Of a DNA stretch of 64,000 bases, positions 53,740 through 64,000 are shown in pieces. The stretch spans positions 25,739,652 through 25,803,651 of the forward strand of contig OZ034977.1 of the NCBI GenBank assembly GCA_964030785.1, in the 5' to 3' direction. The position numbers and the translations under genes were made by a program. Below the pieces are notes generated by a model. The model saw only the letters and a list, made by a program, of their open reading frames with translations, searched no databases and had not been told where the DNA came from. The stretch is from Siderastrea siderea. Its lineage: Eukaryota; Cnidaria; Anthozoa; Scleractinia; Rhizangiidae. Numbering within the stretch: the stretch's first letter is position 1; each line of letters opens with the position of its first letter.

Positions 53740-56700
53740 ATGGACCTAAATGCAGTTTCCTTTAACGCAAGAGGCCTTAACAAATCCATCAAAAGAAGAA
53801 AGCTTTTTCGGTGGCTCCATCTTAAAAAATTTGACGTAATTTTCCTTCAAGAGACATACAGCGACGCTAGTTTGGAGGCATTCTGGCGAGCTGAGTGGGG
53901 CGGTGAAATCTTTTTTGCGCACGGTTCGAAACATAGCAGAGGTGTTATGATCCTTTTCAGACCCTCCTTATGTAAAGAGGTGACAAATGTTACACGAGAT
54001 AAAAATGGTAGGTTCTTGGTTGTAAACACAACTATTGGCAAGGACGAATTTTGCTTTGTTAACATTTACGCCCCAAATGACCAAACCCAGCAAATCGCTT
54101 TCTTTAGAAAGATGACCGATTCCATCCGTGAATGCCAAACTGACAGAGTCTTGATTGGCGGAGACTTCAATTGTCCGTTGTCCGCTTTAGATAAATTTGG
54201 AGGTAAAGACTTTCAGGTTAAAAAAAATGTTATCAAAACGGTAGAGGATCTCTGCAACAACTACGACCTTGTCGATTCTTGGCGAAAACAACATCCACAT
54301 GAAACACGATATACCTGGAAAAACTGCTCAGGGAAGATCAGATGTAGGCTAGACTTTTGGCTCATCTCAAAACAGTTATTAGATCGGGTTTCAAAAACCG
54401 ACATCGGCGCGTACTACGACTCAGATCATTCCCCCGTCATTATTTCAATTAAACCAGAGGAAACACAGGAAAAAAGAGGACCAGGTTACTGGAAGTTTAA
54501 CAATTCTCTTCTGGAGAACGAAGAATTTGTCACAAAAATGAGCTTTATTATCAAACATGCTTGTGAAAAACACAAAGGTACTGCTGACAAAAGGCTTTAT
54601 TGGGAAATGTTAAAAATGGAGATTCGGATGTTCGCCATCCGTTTTGCCAAAAGGAAAGCTAACGCAGAAAGAAACACGGAACGAAATCTTTCCCAAAAAT
54701 TAGACGAAATAAACTCACGTATCGACGCATTCCCAGAAAACATTTCCCTTGCAAACGAGGCCAAGAAACTCAAAATTGAATTAGACGATATTGCTGTGCA
54801 GAAAACCAAAGGCTCCATAATTAGGAGCAGAGCAAGATGGTACGAGTTGGGTGAGAAATGTAACAAATACTTCTTTAACCTAGAAAAAAGAAGTTATGGA
54901 AAAAGACATATCACAAAATTAAAGACGCTCGAGGGTATTACTGTTAAGGACCCAACGTCCATTTTAAGCGCCATGAAAAACTTTTACAACCAGCTTTATA
55001 CCTCTCAAAAACCGCTAGCAGCTGCAGACCCATTATCTTTCTGTGAATATGAATCTCTACCTAGACTGGACGACGAGAAACAAAGCCTTTGCGAAGGTTT
55101 AATAACCGCAGAAGAATGCCTCGCCGCCTTAAAAACTTTTCAACATAATAAGTCGCCGGGCACGGACGGTTTATCTGCAGAGTTCTATCTACGCTTCTGG
55201 AAGGAGCTGTCGGGCCCTCTGATTGAGTGTCTCAACCATGGCGCCTTACTGGGGGAGCTTTCTATCTCGCAGAGACAAGGAATCATCTCCCTGATCCCAA
55301 AAAAGAACAAAGATCCTTTACTGCTTAAAAACTGGCGCCCCCTCTCTCTCTTAAGTGGCAATGTCTGTAAGAGCGGTCCACTGCATTTCGGGTCAGAAAA
55401 AAGTTTTCCCTCAAACTTTGCCCAGGAAACCATCTTGGGTCACAAGTAAATGAAACGAGTTTCGTTTTAGGAAATAGGTTAAAATAGTTTTTTTACAGCC
55501 CACAACAGTAAGAGCTGCAAAAGCCGTAAATTAGCACCTGGCCAGACGCGAAAATTGCATAAGTTAGCGACCTCACTGCTCAAAAACCACAACACGCAGC
55601 AAAAAAGTGTTATTATTTTTAAGTTAAGAGGTCCTTCAAGGGTGTAAAGCGTGTGTTAAATTTAATTTGTGTTGAAGTGGAAGCTCGTGATAATTGATAT
55701 ATTAACACTCATCTGAGCGCTTTCTGAAAACTCGCAAAAGTACCCTGTCTTCGTCGGCCTTTATTTCCCGAGTCCAGACCGAGTCGCTCTAAATTCCTAT
55801 CGAAGTGCGTTAATGAGATGTTAGGGAGTACAGAAATATAAAAATACCTTGCGCTTATTATCGTCCTTTACCACAGTGACTTCGAACTTTTGGTGATTTT
55901 TGCGAATATGACACACGCATTATGCAAATTAGGTTGTTGAGCAAATTCGGATCGTGTGAACTGAATAGCTTCTAGATTTTAAGATTTCTCCATTTCAAGT
56001 CATAAATACAGAAAAGCATACACAAATAGAAGTTTTGAACTGTTCAAATTGATGAAATAAGCGAATTACTGAGTCCTGATCTTTGGATGCTAATCCGGAG
56101 AATTGCGTGACTCACATTATGCAAATTGGGTTGTCTGCTAAACTTGGTCCGTTCCGGTAACCGTTGCAAAAAACCTTTTTAAAACTGTTTGGATCTCACT
56201 TTTGCTTTAATGGAATATTAAAGAAATGTTGAGACTACATGCACTGTAGGTAGAAAACGTTGACGACGAATTCAGCTAGTTAAAGCACTGACTTCTATTC
56301 ACGTGTCATTTGAATAACTCTGTTTGCAATGAAATGGACAACTTGTAACAATTAATGAAGCTCTACTTTTTTGTAGTCGGGTTTGGTTTTTTATTCCTAC
56401 AATTTGCTCTTTGATCTGCCTTTTCCACAACGCCTTCGAAATTTTGGTGCTTTTGTCCCGGGACTTTTGTCAAGCGTTTTATCTTGTTTATACAAGTCAA
56501 ACTAGGTTGTTCGCGTCAGTACAGTGGAGCAAACTCAATAAAAAGACCGCGAATTATAAAGTGCCGATGTTTGGATGCTTTGGGGCAAAATGTGACGAGA
56601 ATTATGCAAACCAAATTTTCTGCCAAACGTTTCATCAGGTTATAAGAAACTTGAAAGTTTTTGTTTGATTTGAAACGGCTAAAGCTACGTCTTGGTAGGT

Positions 56701-57324
56701 TCCTTATCCAGGGTTGGTTAGATGGCCTTTTATAATATATAACAGTGCTCTGGTTCGTTTTGTTCTCTCAATCAGGTTTATTGCATTCACAAGTATTGCA
56801 ATTAATGTATAATGAGAAACATAAGAGAATGAATACAATATCAGAATCACAGGAAAATTAACAACAATGAGGCTCAGGCAGGCTGTTATAATTATAAGCT
56901 TTTATGATATTTTCAGGCTGAGGCCTGAGGTGGCCAAAAATTACTAGAAGCTATTGTTTCCCAGTTAAATAGTAACGTCCAACATCGAAATTAGTAAATG
57001 CTTGTCAGATAATTTTCCACCTTGGCACGTCAACAGCAAGCCAGTGAAGAGGGTTTGTATAAAAGCCAGTACCATTCTTCGTTCGGCGAAGCCCTATGGG
57101 CGGGAAAAGCCCCGGAAATACAAAGGTCATAGCTAGGCTTCCCCCCCCCCCGCCCCACGACATGATCGCTAAACTGAGATCGTGATCGTGTCTAATAATT
57201 CAAAAGAAATGTTTATCCTTCAAGTAAACTGTTCAAAGGATGCGGAACTTAGGGGTAGTTCTTTGTTTAAGTCGAGAATTTAATCAGACCTGTGAGCGAG
57301 AAGTGAAATAGGCCATTTCCCAAC

Positions 57325-57407
<83 letters not shown>

Positions 57408-60400
57408 AATTTCTATAGCGCCATTTCCCAATGGTTCAATGGTGCTTTACAAAGTTGTCATTACGTTAATCTACAAATAATCTTAAAAAACAATAAATAA
57501 AAATGAACTAAAATTGATCATAACGATAAATAAATCAGAATTCCTAGCCAAAAGCTTCTTTAAACAGCCAAGTCTTAAGTTTAGACTTAAAAGTCGAAAG
57601 AGATACACATTTTCTTAATTCTAAGGGAAGGCTGTTCCATATGGTCGGAGCGGCAACTGTAAAGGAACGACCGCCATACGTTTTCAGATTAAATCTGGGA
57701 AACCAAGGAGATAATGACTAGATGATCTCAGTGTCCTGTGTGCTAGGTTTGTAAGGCCTTAGAAGTTCCGTGATGTAACTGGGAGCAGCGTCATGAAGAG
57801 CTTTGAATGCAACCAGAGCGATCTTGAAAATAATCCTTTGTTCAACAGGAAGCCAGTGAAGATTTAAAAGCAAAGGTGTGACATGTTCAAATTTAATTGT
57901 TGAATAAATGAGTCTTGCTGAACAGTTCAAGACACGTTGTAAATCTTGTAGAACACATTTAGGTTGACCACAATTGCTTTAAGCCTCCCTTTCAAAGCGA
58001 GGCTATGTGCACAACCTTTCATATGAAAATTAGATTTCATTCACGTGTAAATAAGACCATATTTTTAAATATTAAAGGTGTGCACCTAGCCTGCCTTTGA
58101 TAGAGAGGCTTAAGACAATTCCGAAATGGCTTATCAAAAGACACCTTCACCAGAGTGCGAAAGTAGCTCGAAAGTTAAGCGATTCACCGTCGTCTGTGAG
58201 GCGCTTCCACTCGCAGTCAGCAAGGTTCCAAGAAGCCTCCAGTTCTTTAAGAGTTAGGTCTTAATTGAATTTGGACATGAAATCAAAACACGCGATGCAG
58301 AATGATGCAGAATTAGACTTTTTTGTTTTTCGCTGTTGAAGCTTTTTTATATCAAAACTGATACAATGATATCCAATTCTTTTGATTGAACTGAAGAAAA
58401 GGAACCAGAGCACTGTTTTAAAAACGGGCATCTGTGACCAGGTGACTATCCCATGAACACATGGCTTTAGCCGTTTCAAATCAGACATCGATGAAAGAGA
58501 GATCCAAAAAGTTACACGACTCTTATTTGGCAAAAAATCCAGTTGGCATAATTTTCGTCACATTTTGCCCCAAAGTATCCAAACATCGGTAGCTTATAAT
58601 CCGCGGTCTTTGACACGCAAACAACCTTGCTTGTCTCAAGCGTTTGCATAAACAAAATAAAGCGCTTAACAAAAGCGGGGGTTACAACCCCATATTGCCT
58701 ATACGGGGACGTGCCGCTGGACAAGGCATGGTTTTTGGCCTCTCTGTCCTAAACAGGATACAAAATTTTAACCGAGTCTGTCCTAAATAGGATATCAACT
58801 TGTCGTAAACAGGGTATGGTCAGACCCCATTGTCGTCATTAAATATGGCTTACACAGTATTTAGGTATCCTAGATCGGGGACGTTTGCTGGTCTTTGAGA
58901 CACTTAAAATTGTGTAAAACAAGGGAGTTGGTATAATAATCATTTGCTCTAAACAGGGACCTAAAATAGAGGGTGCTGTCCTAAACAGAGTAGGTAATTT
59001 AGGGCTTTTTTTTGTCCTACACAGTCAGGCCCTCAAACCCTCAGTTCGTCAAGTGTCTCTCCCCCTGGGACAAAAACACCAAAAGTTCGAAGGCGCTGTG
59101 GAAAAGGAAGATCAAAAGAGCAAATCGAAGACATAAAAAATCAAAACCCGACTACAAAAAAGTAGAGATTCCTTTTTATCCAACACGCTGTCCATTTCAT
59201 TGCAAACAGAGTTATACAAATGACACATGAATAGAAGTCAGTACTGTAACTTGCTGAATTCATCGTCAACGTTTTCTACCTACAGTGCATGTAGTCTTAA
59301 CATTTCTTTAATATTCAATTAAAACAAAAGTGGGATCCAAACAGTTAAAAAGGCTGAAAAGGTTTTTTGCAACGGTTACCGGAACGGACCAAGTTTAGCA
59401 GACAACCCAATTTGCATAATGCGAGTCACGCAATTCTCCGGATTGGCATCCAAAGATCAGGACTCAGTAATTCGCTTATTTCATCAATTTGAACAGTTCA
59501 AAACTTCTATTTGTGTATGCTTTTCTGTATTTATGACTTGAAATGGAGAAATCTTAAAATCTAGGAGCTATTCAGTTCACACGATCCGAATTTGCTCAAC
59601 AACCTAATTTGCATAATGCGTGTGTCATATTCGCAAAAATCACCAAAAGTTCGAAGTCACTGTGGTAAAGGACGATAAAAAGCGCAAGGTATTTTTATAT
59701 TTCTGTACTCCCTGACATCTCATTAACGCACTTCGATAGGAATTTAGAGCGACTCGGTCTGGACTCGGGAAATAAAGGCCGACGAAGACAGGGTACTTTT
59801 GCGAGTTTTCAGAAAGCGCTCAGATGAGTGTTAATATATTAATTATCACGAGCTTCCACCTCAACACAAATTAAATTTAACATACGCTTTACACCCTTGA
59901 AGGACCTCTTAACTTAAAAATAATAACATTTTTTTGCTGCGTGTTGTGGTTTCTGAGCAGTGAGGTCGCCAACTTATACAATTTTCGTGTCTGGCCAGGC
60001 GCTAATTTACGGCTTTTGCCGCTCTTACTGTTGTGGGCTCTAAAAAAAATATTTTAGCGTATTTCCCAAAACGAAACTTGTTTCCTTTACTTGTGACCCA
60101 AGATGGTTTCCTGGACAAAGTTTGAGGGAAAACTTTTTTCTGACCCGAAATGCAGTGGACCGCTCTTACAGACATTGCCACTTAAATACCGACTATAAAT
60201 TAGCAACGAAATGTATTGCAAGGCGTTTAGAAAAGGTACTCCCTCTGTTAATAGAGCGGGACCAAACAGGGTACATTAAAGGCAGATACATCGGTGAAAA
60301 CATCCGCCTAATTACAGACATAATTGAACAATATGAAAATAAGGAAGGTATGATACTCTTTCTAGATTTTGAAAAGGCCTTCGACTCCTTAGAGTGGGAC

Positions 60401-62326
60401 TACCTTTTTAAGGTTCTCGACACTATGAACTTTGGCCCAAGCTTTCTCAACTGGATTCGCACATTCTACAGCAATATTTCTAGCTGCGTTACTAACAATG
60501 GTCACTCTTCTGAGTTTTTTTCTTTACAAAGAGGAGTGAGACAGGGGTGTCCTCTTTCAGGATTGCTCTTCGTTCTCGCTTTAGAACCACTTGCACACCA
60601 AATAAGAATCACCGATTCCATTAAAGGTCTTGAAAACGGGAATAAGATCACTAAACTTAGTTTGTATGCAGACGACACCACCGCCTTTATCCGCGACGAC
60701 CCTTCTGCAGTGTCTCTATTTGCTCTCCTTGATCAGTTTAGCAATCTATCAGGTCTGAAAATTAATAGATCAAAAACTGAGGGTCTGTGGCTAGGTCGTT
60801 GGAAAAGCAGATTAGGAAAAGACGATCCTTTTGGTATTTCGTGGCCGAAAGAATATGTCACTGCACTTGGAATAACTTTCCCTTACAACGCTAATGTTGG
60901 AATTAAATTAAACTTTGAAGAAAAGCTTGCGAAACTTAAAAAAGTTCTTAACATCTGGTGCAAAAGACATCTAACCATCCTAGGCAGAATAGCCATTGTA
61001 AAGAATTTAGCAATCGCCAAACTTGTTTACTGCTGCTCCGTCTTAAACGTTCCTGCCGAATTCGTTAAAGAGGTCAACAGCACCATCTTCTCCTTTATCT
61101 GGAATTTCAAACCTGATAAAATTAAAAGAAAAACGTTGATTGGCCCAGTCTGCAAAGGCGGTTTAAATATGATTAACTTCGAGGATGTCGTAAAATCTCT
61201 CAAGTTTACCTGGGTAAATCGTTATTGCGAATCGGCCGGCAGTCACTGGTGTGCCCGCCTTGATTCCTTATTAAGCAAAGTCGGAGGAGCTTTCCTATTT
61301 CAATGTAATTTCGACCTAAAATTTTTGAACCTCAATAATTTACCACCTTTCTATAAAAATATTCTAAAGGTGTGGCAAGAACTGAATTTCAAGGAACCGC
61401 TAAATGCAAACGAATTCAAACAAGAATTTTTATGGAACAACCGGTTTATAAAAACAAATGGTAAGACGATATATTACAAAACATGGGTCAATAAAGACAT
61501 TTTAAAAATAGGTGATCTCCTCGACAATCACGACCAATTCCTTTCTTTCGAAAGTTTTAAACGCAAATTCAGCGTTCGATGCACTTTCCTCGACTACGCA
61601 GGCGTTCTTGCTGCTATCCCTAAAGCGTGGAAAAATGAAATCACGAGCAACATTGTCTGTGGTGTTAGCGAACTCTCAAAGGCTGTTTCTAATAGCGATG
61701 ACATGGTTTCCACAAAAAAAGCCCGTTTGATGCTTACGGAAAGGTCCTTCTCTCCCCCAATTGTCGAAATCACACTAAGAAATCTAGTGTCAAACGTAAA
61801 GGATGTCTACGAACTTCCTTTTAGAGTCACCGTTGAAAATAAATTAAGAAGCTTTCAGTATAAACTCGTGCACAACATCATACCTACCAACCTTTCACTG
61901 TCTAAAATGAAAATAAAAGAGTCACCACACTGCGAACACTGCCGCTGTCAAAATGAAACACTTCTTCATAGGTTTTGCGAATGCCCCGAAGTTAAACTTT
62001 TTTGGGAAGACGTCATAGAATGGTGGAATACAAATCGCTCTGAAAATTTCAATCCTACTTGGTCGGAAATCCTTTATGGATACAGACCTGAGAACACCAG
62101 CCTTCACGCTTTTAATCACTATCTTCTTATTGCTAAATATCATGTATACCTCGCAAGAAATCTGTCAGAGACTCCTAGCATAAAGGTCTTTCTTGCCTTA
62201 CTGGAAAGTAGAGTCAAATGTGAAAGACAAATGGCTATTAAAAACTCTAGTTTTAAAAAATATGAAGCAAAGTGGACCACTCTCTGCATAAGCGATGCGG
62301 TAGCTTTTGCACCACTATCAAAATAA
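53740..62326 (+). CDS. LINE ORF2 (endonuclease, RT), split by a TTAA element
   Basis: Part 1 (53740-55354) starts MDLNAVSFNARGLNK. It has the APE endonuclease blocks LQETYSD (catalytic Glu), NIYAPND, GGDFNCP and SDHSPVII, then a Cys-free linker and the first RT blocks (NKSPGTDGLSAEFY, IISLIPKKNKD, NWRPLSLL). Part 2 (60182-62326) resumes in the same frame: DYKLATKCIARRL, DQTGYIKGR, LFLDFEKAFDSLEW (motif A), RGVRQGCPLSGLLF (motif B) and SLYADDTTAF (motif C). A C-terminal CEHCRCQNETLLHRFCECP zinc-knuckle-like block follows. Outside the insertion no stop or frameshift is present; the total would be about 1,250 residues. Confidence 0.88.
55355..56690 (+). repeat. Left long terminal inverted repeat
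   Basis: It pairs with 58440-60181 read backwards. Matching landmarks are CCTATCGAAGTGCGTTAATG (55796), CAAATTAGGTTGTTGAGCAA (55926), GACTTCTATTCACGTGTCAT (56291) and GGGGCAAAATGTGACGA (56581). The 85-residue frame at 56411-56668 lies in it and is not supported as a gene. Confidence 0.88.
56691..57324. other. Interior of the TTAA element, no gene seen
   Basis: AT-rich sequence with a C run at about 57144-57155. No transposase motif is recognisable. Confidence 0.4.
57325..57408. repeat. (TAA)n next to (TTA)n: palindromic microsatellite
   Basis: About 16 units of AAT are followed directly by about 12 of ATT, forming a perfect hairpin-capable palindrome of roughly 80 bp. On the minus strand the right half is the 3' tail of the adjoining CR1-like LINE fragment. 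Confidence 0.9.
57409..57969 (-). mobile_element. CR1-like LINE 3' fragment
   Basis: On the minus strand, LQDLQRVLNCSARLIY, HVTPLLLNLHWLPVEQRIIFK and APSYITELLRPY give the C-terminal part of a CR1-like reverse transcriptase region. A stretch ending WNSLPLELRK and LKTWLFKEAF (about 57625-57550) is the standard LINE C terminus. The 3' end meets the trinucleotide tail. A frame change near 57720 separates the two parts. It is 5'-truncated and dead. Confidence 0.75.
57976..58114. mobile_element. 139-bp MITE with ACAATT duplication
   Basis: Imperfect inverted ends (TTAAGCCTCCCTTTCAAAG on the left, TTAAGCCTCTCTATCAAAG from the right) of about 38 bp continue to a GTGCAC block. The flank ACAATT occurs on both sides (57970-57975; 58115-58120). 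It abuts the LINE fragment. Confidence 0.7.
58121..58439 (-). other. Interior of the TTAA element with a short coding-like patch
   Basis: On the minus strand at 58140-58260 a frame reads LKELEASWNLADCEWKRLTDDGE without a stop. The Trp-rich, acidic character looks protein-like, but I do not recognise it and it has no start. It could be a transposase remnant of the host element. Confidence 0.25.
58440..60181 (-). repeat. Right long terminal inverted repeat, with an insert
   Basis: Reverse complement of the left arm from 60181 inward to about 59063. After a ~390-bp insert the match resumes at about 58672 and continues weakly to 58440. The arms have accumulated independent small changes. Confidence 0.85.
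58673..59062. repeat. Insert with repeated TGTCCTAAACAGG motif
   Basis: Absent from the left TIR. It holds at least six copies of TGTCCTAAACAGGRTA-like sequence (58747, 58782, 58803, 58945, 58979, 59013) at irregular spacing, as in the subterminal repeats of small DNA transposons. It starts CGGGGG and ends CCCCCTG. Family unknown. Confidence 0.6.
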
Positions 62327-62630
62327 AGGAACCAGGTTAAGGTGCTTTTTTTTTTCCCCAACACTTTTTTGTCTGTTTTATTCATCCTTTTCATTTGAGC
62401 CTACTGTAAAGGTATATTTATCTTTGTCATTTTACTTTGACTGTATATTCCTACTTGCCCTGTTGTCAAAGTAAGGTGTTATATTGTTTCAGTTGTAATT
62501 AAGTCCTTCTTTTGTAAGTGTTTGTATTAGTTCTGCAAATTAGCTCCTGTGTTTATGCTTTGTATTAGTCTTGTAAACTAGCTCTTTTGTTAAGTTGAGT
62601 ATATTAAAAAAAAAAAAAAAAAAAAAAAAC

Positions 62631-63314
62631 AATGGTGCTCCGCTGGCGCGCCCTGCGCGCCGCCTCCGCTATAACCATGTGCTAAGTCGACTGGGAAAAT
62701 GTGTTCGGTCTAACGAGGGTTTGTAATAAACAAAACCCCGTTGACTAATTTGTAAGAAAAGGGTCAAAATCTTCGTTATATCCTGGTTTGGCCAAGAATT
62801 CTTTTCCATGAAAATTAAACCCGAGTGTGCTACGTCGCACTTGTACTGGTCAATAAGCATTTGGTTAAATCATTGTCTTCCGTACAGCTAGATTTCCATC
62901 TCTGTTGAGCTGTTTCAGACTCGACTCCAGCTGCGTGATGAGATTCGTTCGTTACATCGGGGTAGATTTCACCAACATTTTAAGGTTGGTTTTTTTTAAA
63001 AGGAATCTCGTCATACCGGGGTTCTGTTCCATACATTTTGCTGTAACTTTGGCCCGGCTGAAGAGTAGCGTTCGTTATACAGGGGAATTGATTGTAAAGA
63101 ATGAAAGTCGTTGTATCGCCAGTATCGGGGTTCCACTATGCATGCTTTTTATGCACAAAGGACGGCCATTTGCATTTTGCTTTAGATTATCCAACTAGTT
63201 CTTTGCCGGACGCGTTCATTAACAGCTTAGTACCAGGATTAACACTTTCGCTGCGAAAGTCGACTTTTCTCGACATTTGGAGGAGTAGACATTGAACCAC
63301 CCTAAACTTTGCGT
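62631..63314. repeat. Remnant of a pogo-like element; no gene
   Basis: Several TCGTTACATCGGGG / TCGTTATACAGGGG / GTATCGGGGTTCCACTATG blocks (62945, 63007, 63069, 63105-63141) resemble the ends and subterminal repeats of pogo-like elements (CAGTGGAACCCCGATA). The opposite end was not located. The 97-residue frame at 62905-63198 lies in these repeats and is not supported. Confidence 0.4.
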
Positions 63315-63537
63315 CAGTGAACAACCCAATAGAAAATCGATCGTTACTGCTGACCTAGAGAAAGATGAAAGTTTTAAATGAGGTAAGTTTAATCGAAATC
63401 GGAGTTACCATGCGCTTAAGATTCATTCTCAAGCGTACCACAGTGAACAACCCAATAGAAAATCGATCGTTACTGCTGACCTAGAGAAAGATGAAAGTTT
63501 TAAATGAGGTAAGTTTAATCGAAATCGGAGTTACCAT
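63315..63537. repeat. Two perfect 97-bp direct repeats, period 126 bp
   Basis: 63315-63411 and 63441-63537 (CAGTGAACAACCCAATAGAA to GGAGTTACCAT) are identical by eye over 97 bp, separated by 29 bp. The identity means a very recent duplication or an assembly effect. Confidence 0.95.
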
Positions 63538-64000
63538 AGAAACGTAATGACGTCATCCCCCATTTTACATGAGAGCCAATTACTTGTCACCAAGAGATAA
63601 TTCTGGAAAGCGCTCGACTGGATCTTCGACCTGACGTATTTTTATTTACGTCTGCAAAATTTGAAGAATTTCTATCAGAGCGTTTTCGAGAAAATTTCGG
63701 GTGAAGTTTTAGGGTGTTAAAAAACAACAAAAACAAAACAATTTTGATCTGTTATTGAAAAGTATGCCCACAAAGGTTTGATGAAATAACATTTTGGTTT
63801 TAAATGAATGTTATATCATCTAATTATTTTGTGTGAAAATTTCAGGGAAATCGTTCCATTTGATTTTTAGAAACGTTGGCTTGAATATGAACTTGTTTAG
63901 TGTGTTACTGGGCTTTTTTATCAAAAATTGACACTACACTTATTAAAATGGTTATGAATTAAAAAGCGGTAGATGAATTTTTTTATATCTCTGTCCTCAA
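63538..64000. other. No gene seen
   Basis: AT-rich sequence to the window edge without recognisable features. Confidence 0.4.

Larger units (their letters stand above)
55355..60181. mobile_element. 4.8-kb TTAA-flanked element with ~1.1-kb TIRs
   Basis: TTAA at 55351-55354 and 60182-60185 flanks ends that are inverted copies: GTGGCAATGTCTGTAAGAGC on the left against the reverse complement ending GCTCTTACAGACATTGCCAC-like on the right. The inverted repeats run for about 1.1 kb (55355-56475; 59063-60181) with small differences, and weaker inverted similarity continues to about 56690 and 58440. The middle has a LINE scrap, a microsatellite and a MITE but no transposase I recognise. TTAA points to piggyBac or Kolobok groups; the family is unknown. 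Confidence 0.9.
52226..62630 (+). mobile_element. L1/Tx1-like LINE, interrupted once
   Basis: A near-complete LINE: 5'UTR with two repeated units, ORF1 (52693-53310), 430-bp spacer, ORF2 (53740 onward) with endonuclease and reverse transcriptase, 3'UTR and a poly(A) tail of about 24 A (62606-62629). A 4.8-kb DNA transposon splits ORF2 at a TTAA. If that element is set aside, ORF2 is open from 53740 to 62326 without a break, so the LINE was intact when hit. The endonuclease style (FNARGLN, LQETY, GGDFN, SDHSP) and the ORF1 coiled coil place it near L1/Tx1. A target duplication for the LINE is not evident. Confidence 0.88.

Noticed and set aside
1..64000. tRNA, rRNA or other structured RNA genes
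   Set aside because: I looked for tRNA A/B-box pairs and rRNA-like stretches by eye and found none I could support; a covariance-model search would be decisive.

Overview
The window looks like nuclear DNA of an animal, most probably an anthozoan cnidarian (coral or sea anemone). The composition is AT-rich, genes have GT-AG introns, and there are no bacterial operons. It carries a TPR-CHAT protein relic, a tyrosine-recombinase (DIRS-like) retroelement of the type I associate with cnidarian genomes, CR1-like and L1/Tx1-like LINEs, a Mutator-type transposase relic and many TA- or TTAA-flanked non-autonomous DNA transposons. The taxonomic call is inference from family content; no marker gene was available.

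There is only one convincing host gene: a five-coding-exon gene on the + strand (20640-22251) for an unrecognised 154-residue protein. Its apparent promoter and 5'UTR exon have been split by a 2.2-kb foldback-type transposon (18301-20518) whose arms are arrays of a 7-bp repeat. A TPR-CHAT gene at 47-49.4 kb is recognisable but broken by stops and a frameshift. Two short signal-peptide ORFs near the left end are weak candidates for first exons.

Layout. 1-12 kb: mostly anonymous sequence with two old direct duplications, a hairpin repeat and a RecQ-like helicase scrap. 11.8-17.4 kb: a TA-flanked MITE, a Penelope-like GIY-YIG scrap, a second hairpin repeat, and a CR1-like LINE on the - strand split by a hAT-like element and lacking its reverse transcriptase. 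17.6-22.3 kb: small MITE, promoter, foldback element, host gene. 22.7-25.2 kb: Mutator-like transposase relic on the - strand. 25.6-43.3 kb: a pair of inverted ~1.1-kb repeats enclosing about 10 kb that holds a small DNA transposon and a DIRS-like element; the left arm has a private MITE and the right arm a private, young Gypsy-type LTR element. 44.9-46.5 kb: nested DNA transposons. 47.0-49.4 kb: TPR-CHAT relic. 51.3-51.8 kb: pogo-like MITE. 52.2-62.6 kb: an L1-like LINE with intact ORF1 and an ORF2 cut cleanly by a 4.8-kb TTAA-flanked element with ~1.1-kb terminal inverted repeats, itself carrying nested insertions. 62.7-64 kb: repeat remnants.

The elements do not form a functional pathway. 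They form a nested stratigraphy whose order of insertion can be read from target-site duplications and, in one case, from an empty-site copy present in the same window.
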